Below, piece after piece: positions 11,201 to 23,800 of a stretch of DNA of 64,000 nt. The notes beneath the pieces were generated by a model. The model searched no databases and was not told where the DNA came from. It was given only the letters and a program-made list of their open reading frames with translations. The stretch lies in contig NC_089978.1 of NCBI RefSeq assembly GCF_036417845.1, positions 84,872,007 to 84,936,006 on the forward strand. Reading direction: 5' to 3'. Each line of letters begins with the position of its first letter. Positions within the stretch are counted from its first letter, which is position 1. This DNA is from Apteryx mantelli. Its lineage: Eukaryota > Chordata > Aves > Apterygiformes > Apterygidae. A program made the translations under genes and the position numbers.

Positions 11201-12530
11201 AGGGTAGTAGGATGGGAGCCTTCAGTCATTACTTATCAGTTTGTTTAATGTGCTACAGACCAGAAGTGTGGCCTCTGGTGTGTTATTAAGTAAAAACATG
11301 CTTAAAGCATTTACTTCTGTCACAACAGTAACTCCTTTCCTGCTCTTCAGAGGAAGGATATTACAGTACCATAATCAATACAAAAAAACACAAAAAATAC
11401 ATTAATCTATACTTGCACTTAGACTTTTGAAGCTGTTTCACAAAGGACAACTTAAAATAAACTTGTGGTAGTCTCGGTATTTTATCATGCATTGTAAGAA
11501 AGCAGCAGGCCATACAGCCTTAACTAGTGTGAGTGGGGCTGGCAGGAAACAGAATTTGTTTTAAAATGGAGCCTAATTAGTTTCTGAAATGGATTAGACA
11601 ATATGACTGCCTGAGGTAGCAAAAACTAGACATGATGACCCAGGAGATCTTTTCCTCTCCAATACAAAGGAAGAGAATAAGACTTAGTCATGTGAGAGTC
11701 AAAATTAATGAAACACAGGGTATGGACCTTTTTTTGCTGGATGTTTGTACATGTCTAGACCAAAACAGCTGACTGAATCTTGGTCCTCCAATTCCTGCTA
11801 CCGTTCACAGCACAGCAAATGGTATGAACCAGAATCTTGTAAGCATGCTCCCTCAGCACAATGTCTGCAAACTCAGGACAGTAATTTTTAGAGAGAAAAT
11901 AGGAATAAAGAAAATCATTAGAAATCCTGGAATGAACTCTTCTGTGGATTTGTCTAAAAAGAACTTTACCTTTTATGTTCAACATGGAAAACAACCACAT
12001 GTATTTTTAGGTGTTTTGTAATAGAGCAAGCTGGCTAAAAGGCCTGAGGAAATAGATGCAGAGGCTTTTTTTTATACCAAAGCAGGGGGAAAATCTTGAA
12101 GGCTCTGAGTACTACAAAAATGGGTTCAAGCATTCTCTTCTAGCTGTGGCAACATGGCCTTATGAACGCTTAGGCCTGTGGAGTTTACAGCCTCCATAGA
12201 TCTGCTCATCTGATTGCACAAATGAATGCTTCCCTTAAACCTTTTTCACTACAAATAAGCTGGGTTCCTTTAAACAGCTTAGTATTAAGGCTCTACCGAA
12301 TCAACTGATTTTGACTTAACAGCTAGGGAGTGACCACACAATTAAGAGCTGCTGGCAGACCTAGATGGCAATAAACTTTGGCAGAGTTGAGCCACTGGGG
12401 TGATTCCTGCCACTAAGAAAAAGGTGTGTGGGAGACCTGAAAAAGGAACCTCGGGGCCAATATTTCACTCTTGATCTTCAGTATAAGCACATGGACAGAC
12501 TCTAAAAATTGCTATAAATAAATGAAAGGT
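8209..12530. other. AT-rich intergenic DNA, no gene recognised
   Basis: No open frame has a recognisable domain, and no splice-consistent exon or RNA gene was seen. A perfect 7-bp-stem hairpin (CTGGGTT-GACT-AACCCAG) lies at 10537-10554 inside a small CpG-containing patch (10530-10640) that differs from its AT-rich surroundings and could be an old mobile-element remnant. Confidence 0.5.
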
Positions 12531-12534
12531 CTGT

Positions 12535-12745
12535 TTAGCTTCCTATGCCATCACCCAATGGCAGCTGTCTAGAGAAGAGTATAAGAACAGACCATGAATA
12601 AAGCAGTATTTTGTTATCCCTTCCCAGCTTCTAGTAAGGTGCAGCTTAGGCACTTCCTGAGAAAGGGGTTGTAGCTTCATGTTTAATAGCCTTTGATAGA
12701 TTTTTGCCTCACTGCTTTATTGAATCCATGTTTTGGTACACTGTT
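12535..12745. repeat. Ancient CR1/L3-like interspersed repeat, copy 1
   Basis: The words AGAGAAGAGTATAAGAACAG (12572-12591), CTTCCCAGCTTCTAGTAAGG near 12621 and GGCACTTCCTGAGAAAGG near 12650 appear in the order remembered for an old, widely dispersed amniote LINE tail. Related copies in this window are at 26550-26850, 41490-41810 and, reversed, 47885-47975. The exact subfamily name would need a repeat library. Confidence 0.5.
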
Positions 12746-13897
12746 GCTTTATTTAGAACAAAGCTAAAAAATTTAGGAGGACCACTCTAAGCTCCATTTG
12801 GAAAACAGCCCTACCAATCCTTTCCACTGCTCTCTTCCCTTCCTCCCCACAAATGTATTTCTTTGGGGTGGGTGTAAGCAACAGTCATGGGGATAGCAGT
12901 TTTGTGTATTTTGGCCTTTCAGAAGGCTTTGGGGGCAAAAAACCCCCCTCAGTGTAGTTTAGGAAACCAACAGTGGAATTGGTATCATTAGGCTGAAAAG
13001 TATTTTCTTTTCAAAGACTAAGCATGTTATCACTCATTCTGTTCACTTGCTTTCTTAGAACAAAATGATTCATGATTAAATGGAAAATAAAATCCTTCTT
13101 TGACTGTGTAATTAATAAAGTCTATTTACAGAGAATCCTGACTATAAACTCAAAGCTCAAGATGAGCAAGTTTTTCTGCACCTTTGGTCAAGCAAGACTT
13201 CTGAGCTGGTCCTGCCCTGCCTGAATTAATATTTGATGCACATGTGCTCACCTACTTCAAAGAATGGACTGAGTCCAGACAATTTTTGTACTATAATAGC
13301 CAGGTCTCAAGAGAATACCTGAATAGGAATGAATGTCATGGTTTGTCACCTACCTGGAGCTCCATTACACATGCCACTGTGCACCAGCTCAGCAATTGCA
13401 GCTATGTAAGAATATATGAACAGAAGCAAGGTCTTGAACTTTGTACTTGAGGTATAGTCTTCCTTCAGCAGTGGTTGAAACTCCCTTATAGGCTCCTATT
13501 ATATGTAGGAGGAAGCCCATGAGAATTTTCCTTCAGACTATCCAGGCATGATCACAGAAGACAACAGAGAAGGTTTGACAGGGTAGATGGTTGATAAATT
13601 AGGACACAAACACGAAGACAAACTTTTGTTATGGCATGAACATATGATGCATCAGATAGTATTTTCTCCAGTAATTTATGCTTTTAAGAAACTATAAGGA
13701 AAACAAGGTGTTTTCCTGGCTAGGTGTTTCCTTTTGAGAGACATTTTGGGCAATAATCTTGCCCCTCTTCAAGCAAAAATATTCAGACCAGAGCGCCAAA
13801 AATCATACTTACAAATCTGAACTTAAGCAACTGAATTAGAGAGTCTTGCTCTCCTTAATTTCTATTCAAAGAGTTGGACTCTGATTAACATAAACTT

Positions 13898-13915
13898 GAT
13901 GATGATGATGATGAT
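13898..13915. repeat. (GAT)6 microsatellite
   Basis: Six uninterrupted GAT triplets. Confidence 0.95.
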
Positions 13916-14379
13916 ACTTGAAAAATACTTCTTTTTAGGACTAACTCAGAAATTTTTGCAAACAGAAAAAGACATATAAGAGCGAACAACATATGGGTTA
14001 CATATGTATTCATCCTTCACAAAGGCTGTTACAGACATTTAAGTTGCCTTGTAATATTTAGCTCCTTCTGAGTATATGATACTTGTAGCCAGTCATTATA
14101 CAAGACTACCATCGAAGTGGAAGCATACTTATCAATAAGGACACAGTAAGGGTAAAATAAAAGTTATGCTAATCAAAATTGTTTAATTTCCTCTCAGTTG
14201 GCCTGTATATACAGACATACCAAACTGTCAGCTGCTTTGTAGGGAAATAATTCTACAAGGACAAACATTCTTGCCAATGTCACCAACGTATAAGTGTAAG
14301 CAGTTTTTCTTTCAGTATGAAGTGTAGAGGTTATTGCTTCATTTGTATGTTAAGCTTACACTTGCCTGTTCTGAAAGGC

Positions 14380-14406
14380 TTTATTTATTTATTTATTTAT
14401 TTTTTT
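14380..14406. repeat. (TTTA)n microsatellite merging into a T run
   Basis: Five TTTA units followed by a short poly-T. Confidence 0.93.
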
Positions 14407-16707
14407 AAGATGCTTGCAGTAAGAAAGACTTATTACCATTTTCCCCCAGTCTTCAAAAGCGTCTTTCAACCAATCATAAACTCTTCTTCCAAACATGAGG
14501 CTGGTCTGCATATTTCCATGTTGCAGATGGGGAAATTGAGTTTCTGAAATTAAGACTAGTTGTTTGTATGACAACTTGTGCTTGTGACTTTAAAGTGCAC
14601 CTTCTTCTTTTGGAGCTGTGAAAAGCTAGTGAGAATACCACCATCGGCAAATGAAGACTTACCATGGGGCAGTGCTGCACAAGCAGTTGACATAACTGAA
14701 AACAATGGCATAAAGTTCTGGACAAGGAAGAATCAAGTCCATAACATTGCATTTGTCTTCTATTCAAGAGGCTTACATAGTATCATATTTGGGGGGGAAA
14801 AAATGCAGTCCCATAATTGAGGATTGCAGCATAATACATATGTGCAAGATAGGAAATGTTACAGACAGCATCACTGAATGAGCATTTTTGAGTTGTAATT
14901 GTATTGCTTCCATGATCAGATGTTTTTATGCGAGATATTTCTTAGAATTGTAAAATGACAGGGGAGATGGAATAAGAACAACTGCATCAGAAAATCTCCA
15001 AGTTTCACCAAACTACCAGCAAAATGGGATTCCTGGCCAACCACCACCAACAGCCTGTCCCCTGAGGTTTGGGAGCAGTAAAGAGATTCTTTCAAAAGCA
15101 ACTTAAGTCTGCAACAGTGTATTCTTCTCTTTGAGGCCTTAGGATGTACATGATTCCTTGGGAACATTATGTCCAGGTCTCTCTACTTTCAATCTCATTA
15201 AACAGATTAAAACCCCTTACAAACAATTACAGTAAGGACAAGGATGTTTCTTGTGTATTCTATCTGAAGTGGGAAAGGAATGCAAAGTTTGCCTTGTATG
15301 AGGTCTCTACAAATACTTTGGGATACCAGAATTTCTGCTTCTGCTAGCAGAACAAGTTGCAGAAACATCCAAGACAAGAACTGGAGATTGGGCAGAAATT
15401 AAGGAACTGCACAGGGGAGAAATGACCACCACAGTGGAAGCACATTTCAAAGAGAAACTCAGAGATCTACGCATATGATCTGGGACAGGGCTTTCCCCCT
15501 GCAGATGCAAAAGCTTTCATTCACTTTGTACCATACCACGTATGCATGGCATTGATCAGCATTCCTGTGAAAGTTCTGTCAACACTCTTTGTGCTTCTCA
15601 CTATGTTAAAACTGCATTTGCTCACAGTGCAACCTTCCTTAAACACAGCAGTGAAGAGAAAGCTTTAGCATCCGACAACTGGAGTGTTAGAGAAGTATGG
15701 AAGTTTGTTTAAAAAAAATAAATTACAAGATGTTACGAAGAGAATTTATTTGGTCAACAAAGAGAAACCCAAACAAAACACTGAACTTCTGACAAACTGC
15801 TCCAAAAACAAGAGTGAAGACAAATGCAGAACTATCACCCACAACCCTTTTCTCTCTCTTTCCACACGTGAGTTTTTCAGATCAGTCACATCAGTAACAA
15901 GCCTTGGAGGCTGGGGGCTTTTAATTTCAGTGTTCAATTTAACTCCCTCTCATCACACTAAAATGAAGGAGGTGGAACTGAAATAAAAATAGTGCTTCTA
16001 AAAACATAGTAACACTAATAAGATCAAGGAGATTCAAAACTGCACTTCAGATTTGCTCTGATGTAACTGGCTGCTGCAGAGGGCACAGCAACTACAGCTG
16101 TGTGTTACAAACTACACGTGCTACAGAGACACAGAAGACCCAATGGGCATGAATTACTGTAAGAATTTCAGTTGCAACTTTTTCTGTTCCCAAAAGGATA
16201 CAGGAATATTTATGAGAATTAAAACAGTATATTTTTCCTTTGCCTTGGTGTAGAAATGCTATGTAACACAAACTACAGATCTTCAGCACACAATGATATG
16301 GAGGAGCAGTGCTTTGCAGAAAGCTTTTGGAATGAGTTTTCAGGGTACCATTTTCTAAGGAGTCACCAGTACTAAGGGGCTAATTCTGCTTCTCTTAAAC
16401 AGACCAGCTGTGCCTCACTCCGCCACACCAGCCACTAGTGGGGCAAATGACCAAAAGTAAAGGGTGACAGAACTGGAGCTAAACAGCCTGTGCAGATGGA
16501 TGAACTCACAGAGAGGCACATCTAATCTGCCTATGTTTAAGCTGTGTGCATACAACACAAAGATTGCCACTGGGAAGCTGCACCTGAAGTGAACATAGCT
16601 CTCACAGCTACACAGCTTCCAGCCTGCACATACAGTGTACAGATGTACCCTTAGGCTACCAGACTAGTTCTTCTTTTTCTTTAAAGCATCAAACCAATTA
16701 GATGCTT

Positions 16708-16713
16708 TTTATT
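16708..16713 (-). terminator. Candidate distal polyadenylation signal for GEMIN8
   Basis: TTTATT on the plus strand gives AATAAA on the minus strand, about 840 bases after the GEMIN8 stop codon. I saw no canonical AATAAA closer to the stop. This is only a positional candidate. Confidence 0.3.
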
Positions 16714-17548
16714 AAAATGGCAAAAATCACTGTTGGCATTGGCCCCAGTATTGCTTTTTCTTCTCAAGGGTCTCTTCTGCTAAACAGACCTCTAACAGAG
16801 GGTGCCATGTCAGGCACTTTTTTCTGTTCCCTTTCCTTAAAACATTTTTCTGTATAATTTTGCTTTAGGGCTGAATTTCTGCCAGCTAAGTATCAGTCTG
16901 GAAGAAAAACTTCCTGACTTACTATAAACCTTTGAAAAAGAATTCAAATGGCTGGGCTATAGTAATTTGATATGTTGTATCTAGGCCAATGGGCTCCCGG
17001 TTCCCAAAAATCAAAGATTAGCAGACACAACAATTCAAGCTGTGCTGTGTTAAATGGGATCCAAAAGCTACTATATTAAATAATAATATAAAATTGGAAC
17101 TATTCACTTTCCTAAATGGGAAGGGCAGACAAGTCATATTGGTTTTTTTTTTTTGGCATTGCTTTAAGTTTTTCCAGCGTAAATTTGACTGAGTGTAAAT
17201 GAATAGTGCTACATTTCTCACAAGCACAGTCAAGGCAGGCTGGCATCAAATGAGAGAAACTATGGCTTTAGATGGGTAAAATATTACTGTCCCTCCTTTT
17301 ATAACTTGACAATATATGTATGTAGAATGGACTGTGACTATCACTGACAGACAGTATAAAAAGAACATAGGGTAAAGAACCATTCCTCCTCCTTCTCTCT
17401 CCTATCCCCCCAACAGAAAAAAAAAACAACAAAAAACCCCAACCACCCAACCAAAAGCAAAAATTGCTATTTGTTCTTTCAGCTGCACAGACTGAGTGAG
17501 GTACACATCACTACAGCTCTGTGCCAGGTCAGAGCACAGTCCGGGTAC

Positions 17549-17805
17549 TCACAGCTTGAGGGGAATAACAGGCCAGTATTTGGGCTGCTTTTTGTCACAG
17601 TTCCTATCAAAGGTAAGCTGCAAGGCAGTCTCCATCGCCTGGATTTTGGCAGCTCCAGCACCATAGAGTTTCTTCATTTCTGCCATTCGCCTCTCCCCAG
17701 GTCTTTCGGCAGGTGGCTGCACAGAACGCCCCGTCTTCATGTGAAGGTCATGATCAGCTTCCACATACATTTCTTGGTGCTCAGCTTCCAGCTGCTGCTG
17801 TTTCC
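17549..17805 (-). CDS. GEMIN8: GEMIN8 last coding exon
   Basis: The acceptor is CTAG at 17807-17806 behind a TTTATTTGT tract. The first two bases complete the Arg codon begun by the previous exon. It encodes [19 protein letters not shown] through to PVIPLKL and ends with TGA at 17551-17549. This is the most conserved part of the protein. Confidence 0.96.
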
Positions 17806-20800
17806 CTAGACAAATAAACCACAGGAGACATAAATTACTCATCTACCAACCAGTAATAATTTGGTTTAACTTTTTAAATATTACAGATTCAAATTTGTGC
17901 TGGGTCTAGAGAGCCAAGAGCCACGTGTTCCAGAATGCAGCTTACTTCCACAACTTACAAAACAAATTGCACATTACTTGTCATGCTTGTATTCATTATG
18001 CATAATGACAAATTCCTGCTAAACAGTGTAACCAAATCAGATTGGAAGCTGTGAGAAGAAGGGAAGATGATCCTGGAATTGACACCTGAAACTGCAGAAA
18101 ATCTCTGTATTAATAATAAAAAGTAAAAATCAGCATTGCTTCATTTCTCCCCATCATATGTGTATTTTGAAAAGAAAAAAAAATGCAAGAGAGTTGGTTT
18201 CCAAAGTAATTACTTAGCAGCTGAGACAATGAAATGATGCATAGGAAAATGTAACTTTAGCAGAGCCATGGCCAACAGAAAATGTAATCAGCTGCTACTC
18301 TATGAAAATGAACAAACCAGTCTGTCATACAAGTGCCAGCCATCAAGTGTAGCCAATGAAACACAACTGTAAACATTGTGTTTAGACACACTAGCCAACC
18401 TCATTCACTCCTCAAGTCTTGCAAAGTTCAAAACAGACAGCATTATCGCTATTGCTTTAAAGACAAAACAAAACAAAGCCCAACATAAATCCCTGCAGCC
18501 CATCTTTAAAAGAGGATTTGAACAGTTCAAAGGGGTGAAAGACTTGGACCAATCTGCCATCAAAAATCCTCTTTTGCAAGCCCAATCTGGAAGCAAGACT
18601 TGATGATTTTGTGTGTCCAAAATTAGCTCCACTCAGCAGGTGCTGCACTGACTGAACAAATAACCCTCCAGCAAGACAATAAGGTATGCTGTTAAAACAG
18701 CAAAGTGCTACAAAAGAACCCCTCTTACAGGGACATTCCTAGAAGATGAACAAAATCACCTGCCAGGTGTTTAACTCCTTCACCAACCAATAACAGGTGA
18801 TGGTTCTCAACATTTCCATCACAGAAACAGTTCGTTACTAATGTTATTTACTAAGGAACAAATGGGCTCGAGAACAAGTTCTTCTTAAATAACAAAAGGG
18901 ACAGAGCATCCACAGATCAAGATATATCAGTCACATACAGCACATGCTTCTCTGTGTTTGGTGCCATGTACCTCTTCCCTCCTTCCCCCAAGACAGAGAT
19001 TTAACTCCCATAAAACACATGACACCTGCAAACCCCAAACAGCAATTAAGTATCCTGACACATCTGTGTCAAACATCTGCAGTTTATTTTTACACTGGAA
19101 AGTACTGTAGAGAGCAGCCAACTGACAGTGTCGGCCTCACTAAACAAATTATCCCCCGTACCTCAGTCATGGAAAACAGATTTTTTTAAACAGTATAATC
19201 TGAAACTTCAATTCTGGCATCTGTTTCTCTGAGAGGGACAGGGAGAGCTTTAGTCCCACCATTTCAAACACCATCCACAGTTTTGTGTTGGAAGCGGAAG
19301 GGCAGGAGCGCTTGAGGGTTTATTAGCAATCCATTCCGGAGAGATGTTCCACTTCCAGTGATTTTGTTTTAAGGGCACATCCCCAAAGTGTCCTGCTTTG
19401 CCAGAATTCATGAGGAAACATACATTTGGGTCCATATGTGTTTTTGGAAGGATTGGATTTATTTGGTGTCAGGCCATTTTAACCAGAAGGTCTGATTTAG
19501 AAGAAGTAATGCTGCCTAATGAGAGCCCAGCACTATGAGGACAGGCTGTAGCTCTCAGACTGTGGCTATGCAGGTCACTTGCAGCCCGGTATGACACGCT
19601 TACTAGGACATCAGGCTGCCCACAGTTAGGTAGCAAGCTTTTAGGCATAAGCTTGATTTAAACAATGCAAATTACACTGAATATTGTTAGACAAAAAAAG
19701 AAAAATCTGTGCTGGAGAAACAATGTCTCCCACTATAGGTTACACAGCAAAACTTTGGCAGGGCTGTGAATTGAACTCGCATTGGTTGGCTCTCTTGGGC
19801 CACAAAGATGATTCCTTATACGTCTGTATTGCCGATGGAAGTTTTTTATCCATTAGTTTCATAGCTGCATGTTAGAGACAACTGCTTCCTCATTTGCTTG
19901 CCTCAGAATGCCCCGTGATAGCTCACTGCACACAACGATACTTAAGAAACACTAATTTCTCTGGGGATTTATAATGAATGCTTCTGTTTGGAAATTTAAT
20001 GAGTTTTTAGCAAAAGTTTTATGACAGATGAGTGAATTACAGTTTTGTGTACATAAATCTCCATTTGGGGCACAAACAGAACGGTTTATAAACCTGCAGA
20101 TCCTAGTGTTAACAATCAAAATGGTAGCAATTTTGATTCCACTCTCAGAATTACCTAATGAACTTTCAGAGTATACATTTTATTTTATACTTATTAGACA
20201 TACTGCCCTTGACTTTCTAACCTAACTTGTATTATTTCACAGCTATTGGTTAAAAATTTCCCAGAGCAACTCTATTACATAGCCTCAGACATTTAAAACT
20301 AGTGCTTTACAGAATCCACGGAGAGGCCGGGGACAGAAGTCTGTGAAAAGGACATATGGCTTTTTGTACTGGAGGCTGAATTTGAATGTAGAAGAGGGCA
20401 GCTGTTGCTAGTAATACCACTTGACAGCTGGGTGGAAGGTGCTGTAGTTTCAAATCAGTTATTTGTGGGAGATACAATCATGACAAAATCCACCATCAGT
20501 GAGGGCACTGTTTGCCATCATGGATAATTACGAAAAGAGAAGCCATGGAAGCAAACCAGTATGTAAACTAGTGCTTTCACAAAAGCAGTATTTCTAGCCA
20601 AACACAGAGATAAGTAATAGATGAAGGCAGAGAAAGTTTTGTCCTGTTAAAATGCACACTCAGCTTTCTTTGGTGGGGCAGTGGCTGGGAAGTAGAACTG
20701 CTCTTAGTTGCAGTAAGTCTGTGTTCTTTCCATTACATCAAGATTTACTTTAAAAACAAAACACAGCAATGCCACTTGTGCTAAGTGTGCAATTACCTCT

Positions 20801-23800
20801 TCATGAGAAAGATGACAACAAGAATCTGACAATGGAAAAATAAAATAATAAGCTGCTTATAACAATAATAACCTATGGAAGCATCCAGAATTTCTTTGAA
20901 GCAAACACCAAATATTATTTTATGAATTAGGTAGCAAGGTTTATTATAAAACTAATTCTCAGACTGTAGCAATGAAGTCCCTGGCTCATTCTAAAATCAG
21001 AGTTCCATGCTCCAAAATTCATAAGTCATTGTGCTGCCATAGAATAAATGTGAAACAAACAGTTTTACACAATTTTGAGTAGTTCCTCCTTCCACTTCAC
21101 ATAGACTAAAATAAATGTGCTTTCCTTTGCAGCATTCAAATTCAACTACTGGCAAGCTTCCCCGAATTGTGGAGCCATGTTTTGCAAATGTTAAAAAGCT
21201 GAGCAGCCAGCTACGGTGTTGTCTGGTTACCGTACAAAGAATAAGCATCGCTGACGTTTTTATAATTGGTGAGTTCCGTTTCTCTCCAAAGACTCTTTTC
21301 TCTCGAAGCTCTTTTCAGAATGAACTTATTCCTGCTAAATACAGTTCTGCTGTGAGGTCATCATTGTCTGGCCCAAACCAGTTGAGACACCTTTTTTCAA
21401 ACACAGTAAATAGCTGATTTGCTTTCTTCTTTCAGGAGTAGCAAGATCTTTACGCAACTCACTTCACCGCATCTTGGGACACCATCAGTGATTCCAGGCC
21501 TTCTGAAAGAAGCTCTTTTCACTTTTTCTACCTGCTATGAATAATGACTTTTAATTTGGGGTATACTAGGTGAAAAGAAATGTGTACCAGTATAGATAGC
21601 TATGTCCATCCTCAAGGACTGCCAAAGGCAGGATGAACAGTAACTAATCTGCTAGCTGTTCCTTGCATTTGGAACTTCATATGGACACAAATGCCCTCTT
21701 ACCTACTTTCTGCAAGACTATGATCATTCTCAAGACGAAAGCAATTTTTCCTAAGGGACCTCAAAAGCTCAGGTCCCTCATTTCTCCTATTTTATAAAAA
21801 GAACATTAAATACTTTCTGTAATTTTGATCCACTTCACTCTTCTTTGTTTGTAATATCCTTTAAGAAGCTTAAGTAGTAATCAAAAAAAAGTCCTCTCTG
21901 AAATTTACCTCTGAATAAACAAAACAAAACCCAAATTCAAAACCCAAGTAATTTCTCTTATTTGGAGAAAGTCTTCATGAAGAGACTTTTCAACATTAAA
22001 TAGCTATAAAAGCAAGGAGGGTAATTATCTATGTTAGATTTTTAATGACAGATTCATACCCAGCACTGTGTGGTTTCTTGTACTGTTTTTAGCTCTTAAT
22101 ATCTATATACCCAGCCTTTAGCTCACTGTAGCCAGTGATAATATGCAATTTAGCAACATTTCTCATAAAGGCAGCCTTCTCCACAGTTATTTAGGTGTTT
22201 CTGGACTCTGCCACACGCAATAATATTTATGGCAAGAGAAAAAGTGGCAAATAGCTTCTCCTTAATTGACTTTCAACTTCTTGCTTAGTTAGCACATTAT
22301 TCTTCAGGGAAATATTTCACTTTCCCCAGCCTTGATCTGTTTTTATTTTCTTCCTTTTTCTTTTCTGTGATTTCATATTGACCTATACCCCTGTTCATGT
22401 ATTTGTCTGCTTATTTCAAATAATGAATGATTTTCTGTTATTGTGGCATGTGCACTTTCTGAGCTTTCTCATCTTCTCTTAAACGCTACCTGAGCCGATT
22501 TGAGCAGCACACACTAACAGTCAGACACTACTCATTTCTACTGATTAAAAACCTAGTTCTTGGTCTTTGAATGCCACTTCCCACAAGCCTATCTGTTGTG
22601 TTAAATATTCTTCCCATGCAGGCTTCTCGATGCAAGCTCCCTGGAAGAGCTAAGTAGCTTTACTTACATATAAGCTTTACTTACATATGAGATCTTCTGA
22701 AGTGATAGCATCAGACCATTTTATTATGCCAGTATTTGCATGAACAAGGTATACCATGGGGCAGCCCACTATCTTTACCTTGAGGAATTCCAACAAAATA
22801 AGGATTTCAAACTGAGGATTTTGTAAACAGGATCTTCAAGGAGTTTAATTTCAGCTCTTTAAAGATCTACAGAGCTATAGATTTCCAGAGGGTTGAGATC
22901 TCAAGCATTACTCTTTATCAAGTGCAAAGCTTTGCAGGACAAGAGTCTTCATGAGCAGGGAGCCTGTGAGACACAAACAACTGACTTACCCCCACATCTG
23001 TAAAGATAAAATATTCAGGGTTATGGAAAAGAGCGTTGTCTTGTTTGCTGGAGGATTACTTTAAAAACACTAAACAACTTACAGAAATTATAGAAATGTA
23101 CTGAAAGAAGAGAGTGATGATTTTATAGCAGCAGAAAAGCACCATTCTAGCTGTGAGCTGGCTTAGGAAAAACAGACTTGCATTTAAGCTTCTCATTAAA
23201 ATGTTCTGCTTGAAAAAAAAATGTAACAAAAGAATTACAGATGATATAACTTCTCCCTTCCCATTTCTAACAGGTAAAGTCTGATCATCAAAGAAGTACA
23301 GACAGTTAGGCCATGTCTTACTGTATCAGCAGTCTAATCTATGCAGAAAAATCAATGGCTGTAGTTGGTTTGAAAACACTATTCTCGATTAACAGTGATC
23401 TTGCTTGGGAGCAGTTGCCTGCACAGATTAGCTCTCAGCCACCACTGTGATGACCAAACATGAAACAGAACTATCACAAATGCTAAAGCTATTAAAAACA
23501 TGAGTATCTCTATGCTGATAGGTTTCCCATGTGCTAGTTGAGGAGGGAATGAGTTAAAAGTAATTGAATATTTCACTACAACTTTCTATAAGCAATGCAA
23601 TACTCTCAAGAAAAAAAGAAAGCATTCTGTTACAGGCTTTGAAGTAAAAGCAGATGTGATTCCTTGGCAGGCTTGCAGCAGTCTGAAACTATGGTTCCAT
23701 GGACATTTTTCTCAGCTACAGAACTGGCTTATGCAGTTCCTGCTCCACTCCTTCTCCCTTAGCTGCACGCTCCAGCTCCCAAACCCCTCAAGGATGCCAG

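Larger units (their letters stand above)
12746..16700. other. AT-rich DNA with simple repeats, no gene recognised
   Basis: Contains a (GAT)6 run at 13898-13915 and a (TTTA)n run at 14380-14406. The remainder shows only short open frames with no recognisable domain. It lies downstream of the GEMIN8 stop codon. Confidence 0.5.
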
